A DNA stretch of 64,000 nt, taken from contig NC_065538.1 of NCBI RefSeq assembly GCF_932294415.1, positions 48,646,843-48,710,842 on the forward strand. The letters run 5' to 3'. The position numbers were made by a program, and so were the translations under genes. This stretch comes from Quercus robur. Its lineage: Eukaryota; Streptophyta; Magnoliopsida; Fagales; Fagaceae. Below, piece by piece: positions 11,294 to 22,361 of this stretch; the stretch's first letter is position 1, and each line of letters opens with the position of its first letter. The notes beneath the pieces were generated by a model. That model saw only the letters and a list, made by a program, of their open reading frames with translations. It searched no databases and was not told the DNA's origin.

Positions 11294-12703
11294 ATGAGAA
11301 TGCAAGAATACTTAAGTCAGGTCAGACAATTACAATCAGGGTTTGAGTCTTTCAACTTCTGCATATCCCTAGAAGCAGAAACACCCATGCTGATTCTCTG
11401 GCCACTCTTGCAACCTCCTCGGCCTAGAGCTTGCCTCGGGTTATCCTTATTGAAGACTTGTGTGAACCTACTGAGTGGAAAAAGGAGGTGGTCTATATTC
11501 ATCAAATTAGAGTGGGACCTAACTAGATGGATTCTATCATGCTATTCCTTAAGGAAGATATCTTACCCGATGGAAAGTCCGAGGCTGACAAAGTACGAAG
11601 AAAGGCTCATCGGTTTTAGCTGTTCGAGAACCAAAAGTTGTATAAGTGCTCTTTTTCTAGGTTATACTTACTGTGCATACACCCTAAGGCATCTGAGCTA
11701 CTCCTTAAGGAGTTACATGAAAGGATTTGTGGAAGCCATAGAGGAGGTAGGTCTTTGGCTCACAGAGCTCTCGCCTAGGGATACTGGTGGCCAAACATGC
11801 AGAAGGAAGTGTAAGAGTATGTGAAGAAGTGCGACCAATACCAAAGATTTAAGCCAAACATTCACCAACCAGGGGGAGTCCTTAATTCTCTATCCAGCTC
11901 TTGGCCATTTGCTCAATAGGGAATAAGAGATGGTTACTGGTCGGTATTACTTCACTAAATGGGTTGAAGTTGAACCATTGGCAAATATCAAAGACGTGGA
12001 TACCAAGAGATTTTTTTGGAAAAATACTATCACTCGGTTTGGGATCCCCCATACTCTCATCTCAAATAATGGTCTTCAATTTGATAATAAAGCCTTTAGG
12101 AGGTACTGTTGTGACCTAGGAATTACGAATAGGTATTCCACCCCGACTTATTCACAAGGGAATGGATAGGCCGAGGCTATCAATAAGGTCATAGTGAATG
12201 GACTCAAGAAGAGATTGGATAAGGTAAAGGGAAAATGGGAGGAAGAACTGTTACACGTCCTTTGGACATATTGGACCACACCTCGCAGGTTAATAGGGGA
12301 GATATTCTTTTCAATGACTTATGGAGCTAAGGTTGTTATTCCTCTAGAGACTGGATTTCCAACACTGAGAACAAGTTCTTTCACTCTGAGCAACAATGAT
12401 GGGTTGTTAGGGAAGAGCTTAGACCTAATTGAAGAGCGAAAAGAAACTGCCATGGTCCAATTGGCGTATTATCAACACAAGCTCAAGTAAGGGTATGATG
12501 CCAATGTGAAGCTAAGGCTACTAGTGCCTGGAGACTTGGTATTAAGAAAGGTTTTGGGTACTGTAAAGTTAGGGCCCAACTAGGAAGGGCTATATCACAT
12601 CACTTCGGTAGCTGGAATAGATGCATATTATCTTAAAGATCTAAATGAAAAAGCTGTACCACGCCCCTGGAATGTAAATAACCTACGAAGGTATTATTAT
12701 TAA
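11294..12703 (+). pseudogene. Integrase of copy B (broken)
   Basis: Fragments in shifted frames encode the zinc-binding N-terminus (near 11700-11850, KKCDQYQR), the core (YYFTKWVEVEPLA, RFGIPHTLISNNGLQFDNKA, YSTPTYSQGNG) and the C-terminal part equivalent to copy A. Where Gypsy integrases normally have SDNG, this copy reads SNNG, so a catalytic aspartate is lost. Stops lie at 12167, 12488 and 12581. The last two correspond to CAG and TGG codons in copy A. The reading frame ends at the TAA at 12701. Confidence 0.85.
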
Positions 12704-12744
12704 TGAAAGTCATTCTTGCCAAGTTTCTATTACAATACGTGTTG

Positions 12745-13080
12745 TATCTCTTATTTTTCTAAGTATCAAACAGAATTTTGGTCATGCTTGGATCCTCAGA
12801 CCACATACCTTAGGTAAATTGATATTATAAGTTCATTCTACTAAGTGTTAAACAGAACCTTAATTATGCCTAGTCTCTCGGACCATATGTTTTGAGTAAA
12901 TTAATACTTCAGTTTATTCTACTTAGTGTTAAACAGAACCTTAGTTATGCCTGGTTTCTCGGACCACATGCTTTGAGTAAATTAATACTTCAATTTATTT
13001 TACTAAGTGTTAAATAGAACCTTGAACATGTATGGTTCCTCCAACCGCATGCTTTGGATAAATTAACACTCTCTTGTATT
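12745..13080 (+). repeat. Degenerate ~81-bp tandem repeats (copy B)
   Basis: About four diverged units share gtgttaaacagaacctta and ctcggaccacatgctttgag, and sit where copy A has its array. They match the diverged 'aaacagaacc...ggaccacagact' unit of copy A rather than the three near-identical ones, so the regular array of copy A may be a later expansion. Confidence 0.7.
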
Positions 13081-13242
13081 TTTCTACCTCCCTTCCCCCC
13101 GTAGTTGCACAGTTTTTAGTACTAATACATAGCCATTTCTTTTCAATGTTTATATGCATTTAATTTATTTGAATTAGCAACAATTCATTATTCTTAGCTT
13201 TTTTTAGAATTTGGGTGTTCATCCTTAAAGGCATCATTGATC
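13081..13242. other. Spacer after degenerate repeats in copy B
   Basis: No gene or clear signal is seen. Confidence 0.5.
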
Positions 13243-16038
13243 TTAAGTCTCATCAAAAGGCAAACTGATAACTACACCAATCACAGATAAATATTGTAAA
13301 GAAATTAAAGATTTATGAAGCAAAAACTGGTATCTTTTCATTAAACAAAGGAAAAGGAGTACATTATAAACAGTGGCCAACTGCCATAACAGAAAAGAAA
13401 AAGTACAAAAAAAGGTAAAGGAAAAGATCCTAAAGATACACCTTGGTCCGGGAAAGGTCATCATTGGGATCAGTTGCCTTGGACTTGGACTCAGCATCCT
13501 TGGCCTTGGAGACAGCACCTTTGACCGTAAGAGCAGCCTTGGTACCTTTAGCCTCTAGTAGGGACTTAACCTCCTTGCCCTTACCCTTGTCCTCAAGCCA
13601 AGGACCATCCTAGCCAGCCTCATTGCCCTTGGCCACCTCAGCCTCCTAACCTTGGTTACCAACCTTGCCATGCCCTTTGGTGACTTCAATAGGAGGTAGA
13701 GAGGCCTGGGTGGTGGAGAGTTACTGAGAAAGGGGAAGGGCAAGAGCAGCGGGAGAAGAGAGCGCCGCTGGAACTTCTCGGATGTCCTTCGGGTAGAATA
13801 CATTCTCAACATTCCTCCACTCGGAGGTAGTAGGGACTCCTGCTTGATTAAGTGCCTCCGCTTACACCTCTTTACAATAGTTTTTGCACACCTCTGTCAG
13901 CTCCTCTACCAGTCGAATTTCGATTTCCTACACCCCACGGTCATAGAATGCCTGCTTCGAAGCCTCAGCAGCTTCCTTGGCCCTCCAAATTGCTTCCTTG
14001 TCCTTCTGCAAATCTGTCTTCAACTCCAGGACCAGCTGCTTCAGGATGGCCATCTCTATCTCAATATGATAGAGCTTTTTGCGTTGGTCTTTAGCCTAGT
14101 CCTGGGCATTTTGTAGACCGACCTTAGCACTCCTCCACGCCTTCTCCTCGGCTATTAGCTAGGTAGTAAGCTCTTGATTCTTTTGCTTGGCAGCGCCTAA
14201 GGCCTTGTTGATCTCAGTGCGAAGATTGGCCTCAACCTTAGCTTTATTCCGGGCATCCTTAACCCATTCTTCAACCACAGAGACCTCCTGGATAGCTTGC
14301 ACATAAGCAACAAAGGAGTATGTTAAAAAATAAAAAAATAAAAAGTGAAGAGAGAAGAAAGGGAACCACTCTTGGTTAAGTATGCCAAGGAGTTCACCAG
14401 GGCTAGGTTCCTCTTCAGGGACAGGAAAAGCTCTAATTGCCTCATATGCTTCAAGGCATCCATTTCCTTGGGAAGAAGGAGATGACGCTTTAGAGCCTTG
14501 GCCACATGGTAGGAGTGGCCTCTCTAGAACTCTCTGATGGAGGAGTTCTAAGGCAGCGCCATGCCATCCAACTCCAATCGGGGATTCCAAGTTGGATGGC
14601 ACACGTCGGCCAAGTGCTCGGCCTCCTTACTTTCCACCGAGGAGGCTCGCCCTCTGTCTTTGGCTATTTTTTGCTGCTTGTGGTCCTTCGGTGGAACCAC
14701 CTCCCCCTCCTCGGTCTCCTTTTCCTTTCTTTTCTTTTTTAGGTTAGGGATAGGGAGCAGGCCGATTATAGGAGGAGAAGGGGGAGGGGGAAAAGCAGGG
14801 AGGGGCTGAGACCCTGGGGCATCCGTAGATGCTGACTCTTTTTTCCTCCCTACGAGGAGATCCTTTAAGCCTTTTCTTTGGTTCAAGGCCATTTCTTCTT
14901 CCTCGTCCTTCGAACTATCATCTATACGCACGATTACAAGGCCGGAGGGGCATACACCAAAAACTCTGTCAAGCTCGTCTTCAGAGTTCGAGACTTGAAC
15001 CATCTGTTCTCCTTGCTCCTTTCTCTCGTCCTCAAATTGAAATTGATCTATCTCGACCTCAAGCGACAGGCGAGATGAGGTTGTTTCTTCTCTTAGAAGC
15101 ACTACCTCACGGGGAGAACGATGGAGGGGTAGCTCAACTAGCGGGAGGTCTTCTAGGGCTAGAAAACCAAGCACGGAAATGTCAATCAGCTCTAGCCGAG
15201 GATTACTTGCCCTTATTGCGTGGCCCACATCCTAGAATTGAGTTGACAGGGGCTCGAAGTCAAGTATGAGGTGAACGGATCTTAATTGCCTGTCTTCACT
15301 CATGAACACTTCTGACTTTAGCACCCTATTAAGACCGACAAAGTTGACGAGGTTGCAATTAGGACCTACGTATCTTTTATCTGCAAAAACATTCGAGAAG
15401 CAAAAACACTGTTAGGATAACAGAGCCTTCCATCAGAAGTAAACATAATACTAAAAGAAAAAGGATAGTGGTGAAATAGCCAGACTAATGCCCATGTAAA
15501 GAGAAAAAAGGGAAACCTAAATCTAAGGCACCTCTCCTAGCTCTCTCTCCCGGACTGGGTAGTGAAGACCGTCGTGTCATTCCCTTGAGGCTATCAAGAA
15601 GTCATCTTTCATACCCTTATTAGACTTAGGGGGGCACAAGATGAGCCTGACAACCGAGGATCGAGACTTAAGATAATACCCTGCATCTCCGAGCAGGTGG
15701 CACTCATGCATCCAGACGACGTCGTGCCAAGTGAGGTTTAGCCCCATGTGCTCATTGAGAGCATATACCCTACCCATAAACCTAAAGAGGTTGGGCACAC
15801 ATTGATGGGGGCACAATCTATAGGCGATTAAGTAGTCTCGGGTTACCCTACCCATGGGAAGGGTCATCCCCTCTTCAATGAAAATGATTATGGGAATGAC
15901 CACCTCCCCCTCCTCCCTATGGGTAAGCACTTGATCCAGAGCACAATACCGCAGGGAAACTCCCTAAGAAATGTGGTACCTAGCCTTAAAACCCTCCATA
16001 CCAGCGGGAGAATCTACAAGGTGTTTAAACGTACCCAT
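13243..16038 (-). pseudogene. Antisense ORF of copy B (decayed)
   Basis: This is homologous to the three-exon antisense gene of copy A. The first-exon equivalent (about 16038-15530) starts at an ATG and keeps IIIFIEEGMTLPMGR, LCPHQCVPNLFRFMG and LNLTWHDVVWMHECHLLG. The second (about 15380-14360) keeps the acidic/basic linker, with proline-rich PAFPPPPSPPI and LELFLSLKRNLALVN at its end. The third (about 14310-13550) keeps coiled-coil fragments. Several stops (for example around 15576 and 14547) interrupt it. It shows that the antisense gene is an old, fixed part of this family. Confidence 0.8.
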
Positions 16039-16266
16039 CTAAGCAGGCTAAGGGGAAGTGAGGGAAATGTTTTTGAAAAGGGAGTGAAGGTTAGAAGGTT
16101 GAGGAGTCTGGCCAAGAAGAAAAGAACTTTGGAATGTGAACGAAAATAAAAATAGGTGACACTTCAGGAGCTTCTTAAGAGTTGGAAGATTTGGGAAGTC
16201 TTGAATGCCTGAGAGTCTTAAGAGTTTGTAGATTTGTAAAGTGGAAAAAATAAACCCACCAGGCAC

Positions 16267-16275
16267 CTTATATAG
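16267..16275 (-). promoter_or_regulatory. TATA box of the antisense gene (copy B)
   Basis: The minus strand reads CTATATAAG, about 230 bp upstream of the antisense ATG and identical to the motif in copies A and C. Confidence 0.65.
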
Positions 16276-16541
16276 GAGGAGGAATTGAGTGGGAGTTATC
16301 CCGCTCAAAATTCGAGGAGAAATGGCAGCCATAAAATCTACATCTCATCATAAGATGTAGGGATTAAAGCGCTGTTTGGAGCATTTAATGAGACATCGCG
16401 GGCTCCGAAGTGTCAAGAACAGTTACAGGACACGCGGAGTGACATTCTCACATGTAAAAATCAAAGAAACATATGGAATTAATTATCCAAAGTTAAAACC
16501 CCATTTTTCTCCTCGGATAGGAAGGAAAAAACCGGAATTTT

Positions 16542-16551
16542 AAGGGGCTAT
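16542..16551 (+). other. Polypurine tract (copy B)
   Basis: Aaggggctat directly precedes the 3' LTR start, matching the junctions in copies A and C. Confidence 0.65.
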
Positions 16552-17353
16552 TGTAGGGATAAGGGTCCTAAGAATATATGTTGGGCCTTGGGCCTTGTCT
16601 GAGGATGCTTATTGGTCCTAGGACAGATAAACAGTAATGAAGATATAAGACTCAGAACTTCATGAGTAAGCTATAACTGAGAAGGCTTGGGAAGGTAGGC
16701 CGAGGAGGAGTATCTCCTCGGCTATGCGAAGTAGAGGTTAGAAGGTGTGTTCCATCATCTAAAGTGACATTTCAGGAACTTCTATTGATAAGGATGTGCA
16801 TCATGAACTTACAGGACAAATGGGAGCTGTGAAATATCTAAGAAAAAACTGCTGTCATCGCATTGAATGATTTGTAGCTAATTTTCTGGCCGCATTAATG
16901 AGGAAGTGATATCTAAACAGTACTTTTCAACCTTACAGCTACTCCCAAAGATTTCAGAAAGGTATTGATGGGATAAGGATCAATACCAGCAATCTAATGT
17001 ACACGTAAATAGTGAAGATGAAAGAAAGCAGAAAGTATAAAATAGAAGGAAGACCCAGATGGAAGAGGATCGAAAAATTGAGAAAGAAATACTATAGCAA
17101 TAAGAGCTATACTTGTAATCAACTTCAAGAAATATATATATAAGAACTGATCTCCTTGGATTGTGCCGAGAACTATTTTCTTTAGAGAAAACTAGTCTCT
17201 CTTTACCTTATTGTTATTTGGATCCACTATAATTGCTACCCAACTCATTATAACCTAGTTTTTCAACTCATTCTCTACAAATTCATTGTATTAGGCTCTT
17301 TGGGCCTAGAACCTTTTAACTTTTGGGCTTAGGACCCAAATTGTGTCCTTACA
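16552..17353 (+). repeat. 3' LTR of copy B
   Basis: TGTAGGGATAAGG...GTGTCCTTACA, followed by the target duplication ATATT at 17354-17358. It is colinear with the 5' LTR but with many substitutions. Confidence 0.92.
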
Positions 17354-18357
17354 ATATTTGTTTACTCAACTTTTTTTTTCCCATTAGATTGAATATATTT
17401 TGTGTATTTGTTTAAGTTGATTTCCTTAATTTTAATCCAATTTAGAGAATTGTTATGGATTGTCAATTGATTTTTTTTTTTTTTAAATAATGTTAGTTTG
17501 ATTGTTTAGAAAATATATAAGAAATTGGGCTTTCATGTCTAATTAACTAAGAAATTAATTTTTGAGTCCAAAAATATATAGTCAATATTTTTTAAAAAAT
17601 AAATATAATTTTTTTGGTCTTATCTTCTTCTCCTACAATTTATGATGAAAATCTTTTTTTTTTTTTTTCTTTGGATTTCCTCTTCAGATGCCACTTATTT
17701 TTTAGATTTAGATTTCAATTTCACGCTTCCACAAATTTATAAATGAAAACAACTTCTTATTTGTTCTTATCAACTATTGCTTTTCACTAATTTTTAGATA
17801 AAAATAACAACAATTTTTTAGATACGTGCTAATGGTATCTCACCAAATCTTAAAGTTAAAAAATTAGAAAGAAAAAAAAAAACATGCATAGTTAGGAAGA
17901 GTTAGACATTTGTATCAAAAAAGAAGAAGGAAGAGTTAGACATGTGCATGAGTTGGAGAGTTATAACTTATATCTATTTGATTATTGAGATAAAACCAAT
18001 CTTTATTGTGATTTTTTCCTCTTCACACACGGTTATTTATTTATTTTTTCCTTTTCCTTTTTACATGAATAGGAGTTACATACACATTGGAATATATATA
18101 CACATCCAAGTCTACTTGGTAACTCCATAAAGTCATTTATTTATTTATTAAAAAAAAATAATTCATTACCCCATTTTTTTCCCCCTGATAACTCAAGTCT
18201 TTTTCCTATAGAGATAGATTGATTAGAGAGAAACATTCATGGCTAGGACTCTCTTAAATTATCAAGATAGGATTATGGATGCCATTTACGTGAATTGAAA
18301 AATTATTTTGATTGTTATTATTTTTTGAGATTATCTATTAGATGAAATTATTATGAT
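17354..18357. other. AT-rich intergenic stretch; no gene
   Basis: Poly-T and poly-A runs and short AT repeats only. The final part (18315-18349) is a near-copy of 22363-22398 on the other side of copy C. Confidence 0.6.
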
Positions 18358-19033
18358 TGTGGGGCCAGAGAACTTGTGACCCTGGCCCACTTTGTATTAA
18401 GGCCCAAGGCCTAAGCCGAGGAGAACAATTGCCGAGGACGCATAGTGAAAGCCCAAAAAAGGCCTAAGGATATGGCCGAGGACAATCTTATGCTTGACAC
18501 CTCACCGAACGCCTAGAGGAAAGGACGAGCTCAGTGCAGGGGCAGGACAAGTGAAAAAGCTGCCAATACTGTAGTAAAGAACTCTGCATCTGACGGGTCC
18601 ATACTCTTCACCATGCCATTCAGCTTTTACAACCACCCCCAACCACTCTAAGTATGGGCTGATAGGACAAGTCTCCACCTGAGAAAGTGGAATTTACACG
18701 TGGACACTGGAAGGAGGATAGAGGCTAATATAAAAGGGAAAGAGAAGAAGAGAAAGGGGGGCCAGACCCGGAAGTCAAAAAGGAGAATGAGAAGAACATG
18801 AATCTCCTCGGACGAGGTCTGAAGACCGGAACTATTCAAGTCGTACCAGAAGAAAGTTTTTGCTAGACACGTTGGGTTCACCCTCGTACAAATTTCATAG
18901 AAACCATGGCTAACCGCTGTCCGGTGACCAAGGCCTAGCCTTACAAGCCCACGCTCTATTAATTATATTGTTTGGACCCTTAAAGTGCAAACCCAACACT
19001 ATTTTGTGGGTCATTACAAATTGTGTCTTTACA
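18358..19033 (+). repeat. 5' LTR of copy C
   Basis: TGTGGGGCCAGAG...GTGTCTTTACA. A TATA box (aatataaaag) near 18727-18736 marks the likely sense promoter. It contains several gccgagga words. Confidence 0.93.
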
Positions 19034-19034
19034 A

Positions 19035-19053
19035 TTGGCGCCGTCTGTGGGAA
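19035..19053 (+). other. tRNA primer binding site (copy C)
   Basis: TTGGCGCCGTCTGTGGGAA, identical to copy B and one base after the LTR. Confidence 0.8.
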
Positions 19054-19262
19054 AGGCTTGTGCATTGGCATAGACGGTGGGTCGAGCTCCTCTCAACCCA
19101 GGGCCTGCGAAGGCCCCTACATTACTTCCAGCGGCCTGATGTTGTTGCCCTAGTATAAAGTTCTACTATGGACTATGCTTCGAAGCACAAGCGACAAGGA
19201 CAGTTCTAAGGGCTTCCACCATCAGTTCGACGCCCCATGCCTTGATCGGGGGACTAATCCTC

Positions 19263-20083
19263 GGTACTTAAAAGAAACACTACAAGTTTCGGATATAACC
19301 AAGGTCTTGTATGGTCCTCGGACTCAAGCCTATGGGGAAACCAACTACTTAAAAGAAACACTACAAGTTTTGGACAGAACCAAGGCCTTGTATGGTCCTC
19401 GGACTCAAGCCTATGGGGAAACCAACTACTTAAAAGAAACACTACAAGTTTCGAACAGAACTAAGGCCTTGTATGGTTCTTGGACTCAAGCTTATGGGGA
19501 AACCAACTACTTAAAAGAAACACTACAAGTTTCGGACAGAATCAAGGCCTTGTATGGTCCTCGGACTCAAGCCTATGGGGAAACCAACTACTTAAAAGAA
19601 ACACTACAAGTTTCTGACAAAACCAAGGCCTTGTATGGTTCTTGGACTCAAGCCTATGGGGAAACCAACTACTTAAAAGAAACACTACAAGTTTCGGACA
19701 GAACCAAGGCCTTGTATGATCCTCGGACTCAAGCCTATGGGGAAACCAACTACTTAAAAGAAACACTACAAGTTTCGGACAGAACCAAGGCCTTGTATGG
19801 TCCTCGGACTCAAGCCTATGGGGAAACCAACTACTTAAAAGAAACACTACAAGTTTTGAACAGAAACAAGGCCTTGTACGGTCCTCGGACTCAAGCCTAT
19901 GGGGAAACCAACTACTTAAAAAAAAAAAAAAACTACAAGTTTTGGACAGAACCAAGGCCTTGTATGGTCCTCGGACTCAAGCCTATGGGGAAACCAACTA
20001 CTTAAAAGAAACACTACAAGTTTTGGATAGAACCAAGGCCTTGTATGGTCCTCGGACTCAAGCCTATGGGGAAACCAACTGTT
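19263..20083 (+). repeat. 81-bp tandem array (copy C), about ten units
   Basis: About ten head-to-tail 81-bp units (acttaaaagaaacactacaa, then gaccaaggccttgtatggtc-type core, then ctcaagcctatggggaaacc). The core matches the array of copy A, but the linker part differs and no 323-bp higher-order pattern is present. One unit has an extended A run at 19919-19931. The array leaves one plus-strand frame open for 276 codons (19175-20005) as a 27-residue repeat. I regard that frame as incidental. Confidence 0.93.
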
Positions 20084-21338
20084 ATTATTATTAATTAATT
20101 GTTATTATAACTATTGAATGCAATCCGAGCATTGTATGGTCCCCTGACCTGACCCAGGGAAAGGTTACCCATTAAAAATTGGGTTAAGTCCTAGATCGAA
20201 TGGAAGTCCCGATCTATCCTCGTATCCTCAATTCTAAGGGAACTAATGCGAATAAGTGTTTGGGCTCGGTATAGCCATACCCCGGTCCTCGGATCATATG
20301 TCGAAAGCGATTAAGGCCAGGTGTTATTAAGAACACGGCCAAAGTCCCCTACTACTCGGCAACCTTCTCGGATGGTTTATTTTGGGTCACTCATTCTCGG
20401 ATGAACGCCTCGCGCAATACAGAGCACTCAGCTATTATCTCGGTTAGTCTCGTGTGTTTATTCTACTGCAGGTTGGTATTATTATGCTTGATAGTCTCAA
20501 TAAGTTCAAAATAATAGCTTTTTGTTTACAAGGGTTACAGCCTAAGTATCGTTCAAAAAAAAAAATACACATGAAATACATCCATTCACAAAGTAATCAC
20601 TGCAGAAAAGAAAAAATAAATAGAATAAAACAGAATCATCTTTTATTAAGACAAAGAAATAGTACAACGTACAATGGGGGGCTTAAGTGAGCCACTACCA
20701 AAAACTAGCTATGGAAGCAAGAAGAAAAAGATACAAGAGATAAATCCTTCAAAAACTCTGTTCTGGTAGAAATTAGGCATGGCGGGATGGCCCCGCTGAT
20801 GGAAGAGAAGAAGAAGCAGAAGACGAAATAAAAATACTAGGTTGGCCCTGGTGATGGGAAAGAAGAAAAAGGGGAGGCAGAAAGAGGCACCAGTGAAGGA
20901 AGAGAGTAGGAAGCAGGGATACTTAATCCCTACATCAACCCTGACTCCTAACACGAAGGTGCCATATTAGCGGCGCTCGTGATGGAGCGGATGGTGCTGA
21001 CGACGAGAAATCTCACTGCTGTTGCATCAAAAATCTGACGTGACCAGCACCTGCTTCGGATTTTGACTGAAAGAGGTAGAGGCGTCACTCCCACCTTGTG
21101 AAAGCAGAAAGCTGTCTTGAATCTCTGTCTTCCCCGCCCTGACTGCGCCATCTTAAGTTTCGGAAGGACCCAGTGCTTCTAGAGCGGGTGTGGTTCCTTC
21201 ATCCCCATTTGTGCCCCAAACATATCACTCTGAGGTTTAATTGCACTGGCAATAAAAACCTTAAGCACAGCTGAAGGATTAGGAATTTGAAAGGGCTGAA
21301 AGGTTTGTACACAAAGGGAGCGACCTCCTACCCTGCTG
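20084..21338. other. Internal region of copy C without recognised genes
   Basis: No retroviral-type domain is recognisable on either strand. Downstream of the antisense TATA box the minus strand has a short ORF at 21151-20948 (67 codons, starting MAQSGRGRQRFK), which I cannot identify. It might be a remnant of, or replacement for, the antisense gene, or captured sequence. Confidence 0.5.
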
Positions 21339-21347
21339 CTTATATAG
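21339..21347 (-). promoter_or_regulatory. Antisense TATA box retained in copy C
   Basis: CTATATAAG on the minus strand, 334 bp before the 3' LTR. It is identical to copies A and B even though the antisense gene itself is gone. Confidence 0.55.
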
Positions 21348-21670
21348 AGGGCAAGTTGGCGGCATTTAATCTACGTAGATTTCCAAGAAGTGCTACAGAT
21401 GAGAGTTTTTACTCAATTCCCAACACTGTCTGCAACCCTAGGATTTGGATAGCCTCGTAAAGGGGACGTATTCAAGTCGCACCTCGAACAACGAAACGAC
21501 GAAGACGCAGTGTGAGTAAACCTAAGAGGGGTGTCTCATGATCCGGTGTAGCTCCTAGGCAAATGAAGAGACACCGATGCTAATGAAGGGTAAAGCTGGG
21601 CAAGACATGATGTAGGCCCGACATCACCAAAACCCTCCTCCCCAACCAAGAGGTCGGGCAGCAGGATTTT

Positions 21671-21680
21671 GAGGGGCTAT
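21671..21680 (+). other. Polypurine tract (copy C)
   Basis: Gaggggctat abuts the 3' LTR, identical to copy A. Confidence 0.65.
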
Positions 21681-22356
21681 TGTGGGGCCAGAGAACTTGC
21701 AACCTTGGCCCACTCTGCATTAAGGCCCAAGGACTAAGCCGAGGAGAACAATTGTCGAGGACGCATAGTGAAAGCCCAAAAAAGGCCTAAGGATATGGCC
21801 GAGGACAATCTTATGCTCGGCACCTCACCGAACGTCTAGAGGAAAGGACGAGCTCAGTGCAGGGGCAGGACAAGTGAAAAAGCTGCCAATACTGTAGTAA
21901 AGAACTCTGCATCTGACGGGTCCATACTATTCACCATGCCATTCAGCTTTTACAACCACCCCCAACCACTCTAGGTATGGGCTGATAGGACAAGTCTCCA
22001 CCTGAGAAAGTGGAATTTACACGTGGACACTGGAAGGAGGATAGAGGCTAATATAAAAGGGAAAGAGAAGAAGAGAGAGGGGGGCCAGACCCGGAAGTCA
22101 AAAAGGAGAATGAGAAGAACATGAATCTCCTCGGACGAGGTCTGAAGACCGGAACTATTCAAGTCGTACCAGAAGAAAGATTTTGCTAGACACGTTGGGT
22201 TCGCCCTCGTACAAATTTCATAGAAACCATGGCTAACCGCTGTCCGGTGACCAAAAACTAGCCTTACAAGCCCACGCTCTATTAATTATATTGTTTGGAC
22301 CCTTAAAATGCAAACCCAACACTATTTTGTGGGTCGTTACAAATTGTGTCCTTACA
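21681..22356 (+). repeat. 3' LTR of copy C
   Basis: 676 bp, the same length as the 5' LTR, ending CTTACA before the target duplication ATGAT. Confidence 0.93.
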
Positions 22357-22361
22357 ATGAT

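Larger units (their letters stand above)
6653..17353 (+). mobile_element. Copy B: full-length, decayed Tat/Retand-type Gypsy element
   Basis: This 10.7-kb element is bounded by 800-802 bp LTRs (6653-7452 and 16552-17353) and a 5-bp target duplication ATATT at 6648-6652 and 17354-17358. It has a primer site next to the 5' LTR, then gag, protease, reverse transcriptase/RNase H, a second RNase H, integrase, degenerate tandem repeats, an antisense gene and a polypurine end. Every gene is broken by stops or frameshifts. By eye the LTRs differ at roughly 8-10% of sites, so it is a much older insertion than copy C. Confidence 0.92.
18358..22356 (+). mobile_element. Copy C: non-autonomous Tat/Retand-type LTR element
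   Basis: Two 676-bp LTRs (18358-19033 and 21681-22356) flank 2647 bp of internal sequence. The target duplication ATGAT is exact (18353-18357 and 22357-22361). By eye the LTRs differ at about 20 positions (roughly 3%), so this is a younger insertion than copy B. The interior has the same primer site, 81-bp array, antisense TATA box and polypurine end as the autonomous copies, but no gag, protease, RT, RNase H or integrase. It could only move using proteins supplied by an autonomous relative such as copy A. Confidence 0.92.

Noticed and set aside
13373..15269. Plus-strand ORFs in the copy B antisense region
   Set aside because: They are shadows of the decayed antisense gene, with composition mirrored from it and no domain.
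618..20083. Regular repeats that could be mistaken for a CRISPR array
   Set aside because: The units are head-to-tail with no unique spacers, and lie inside LTR retrotransposons in plant DNA.
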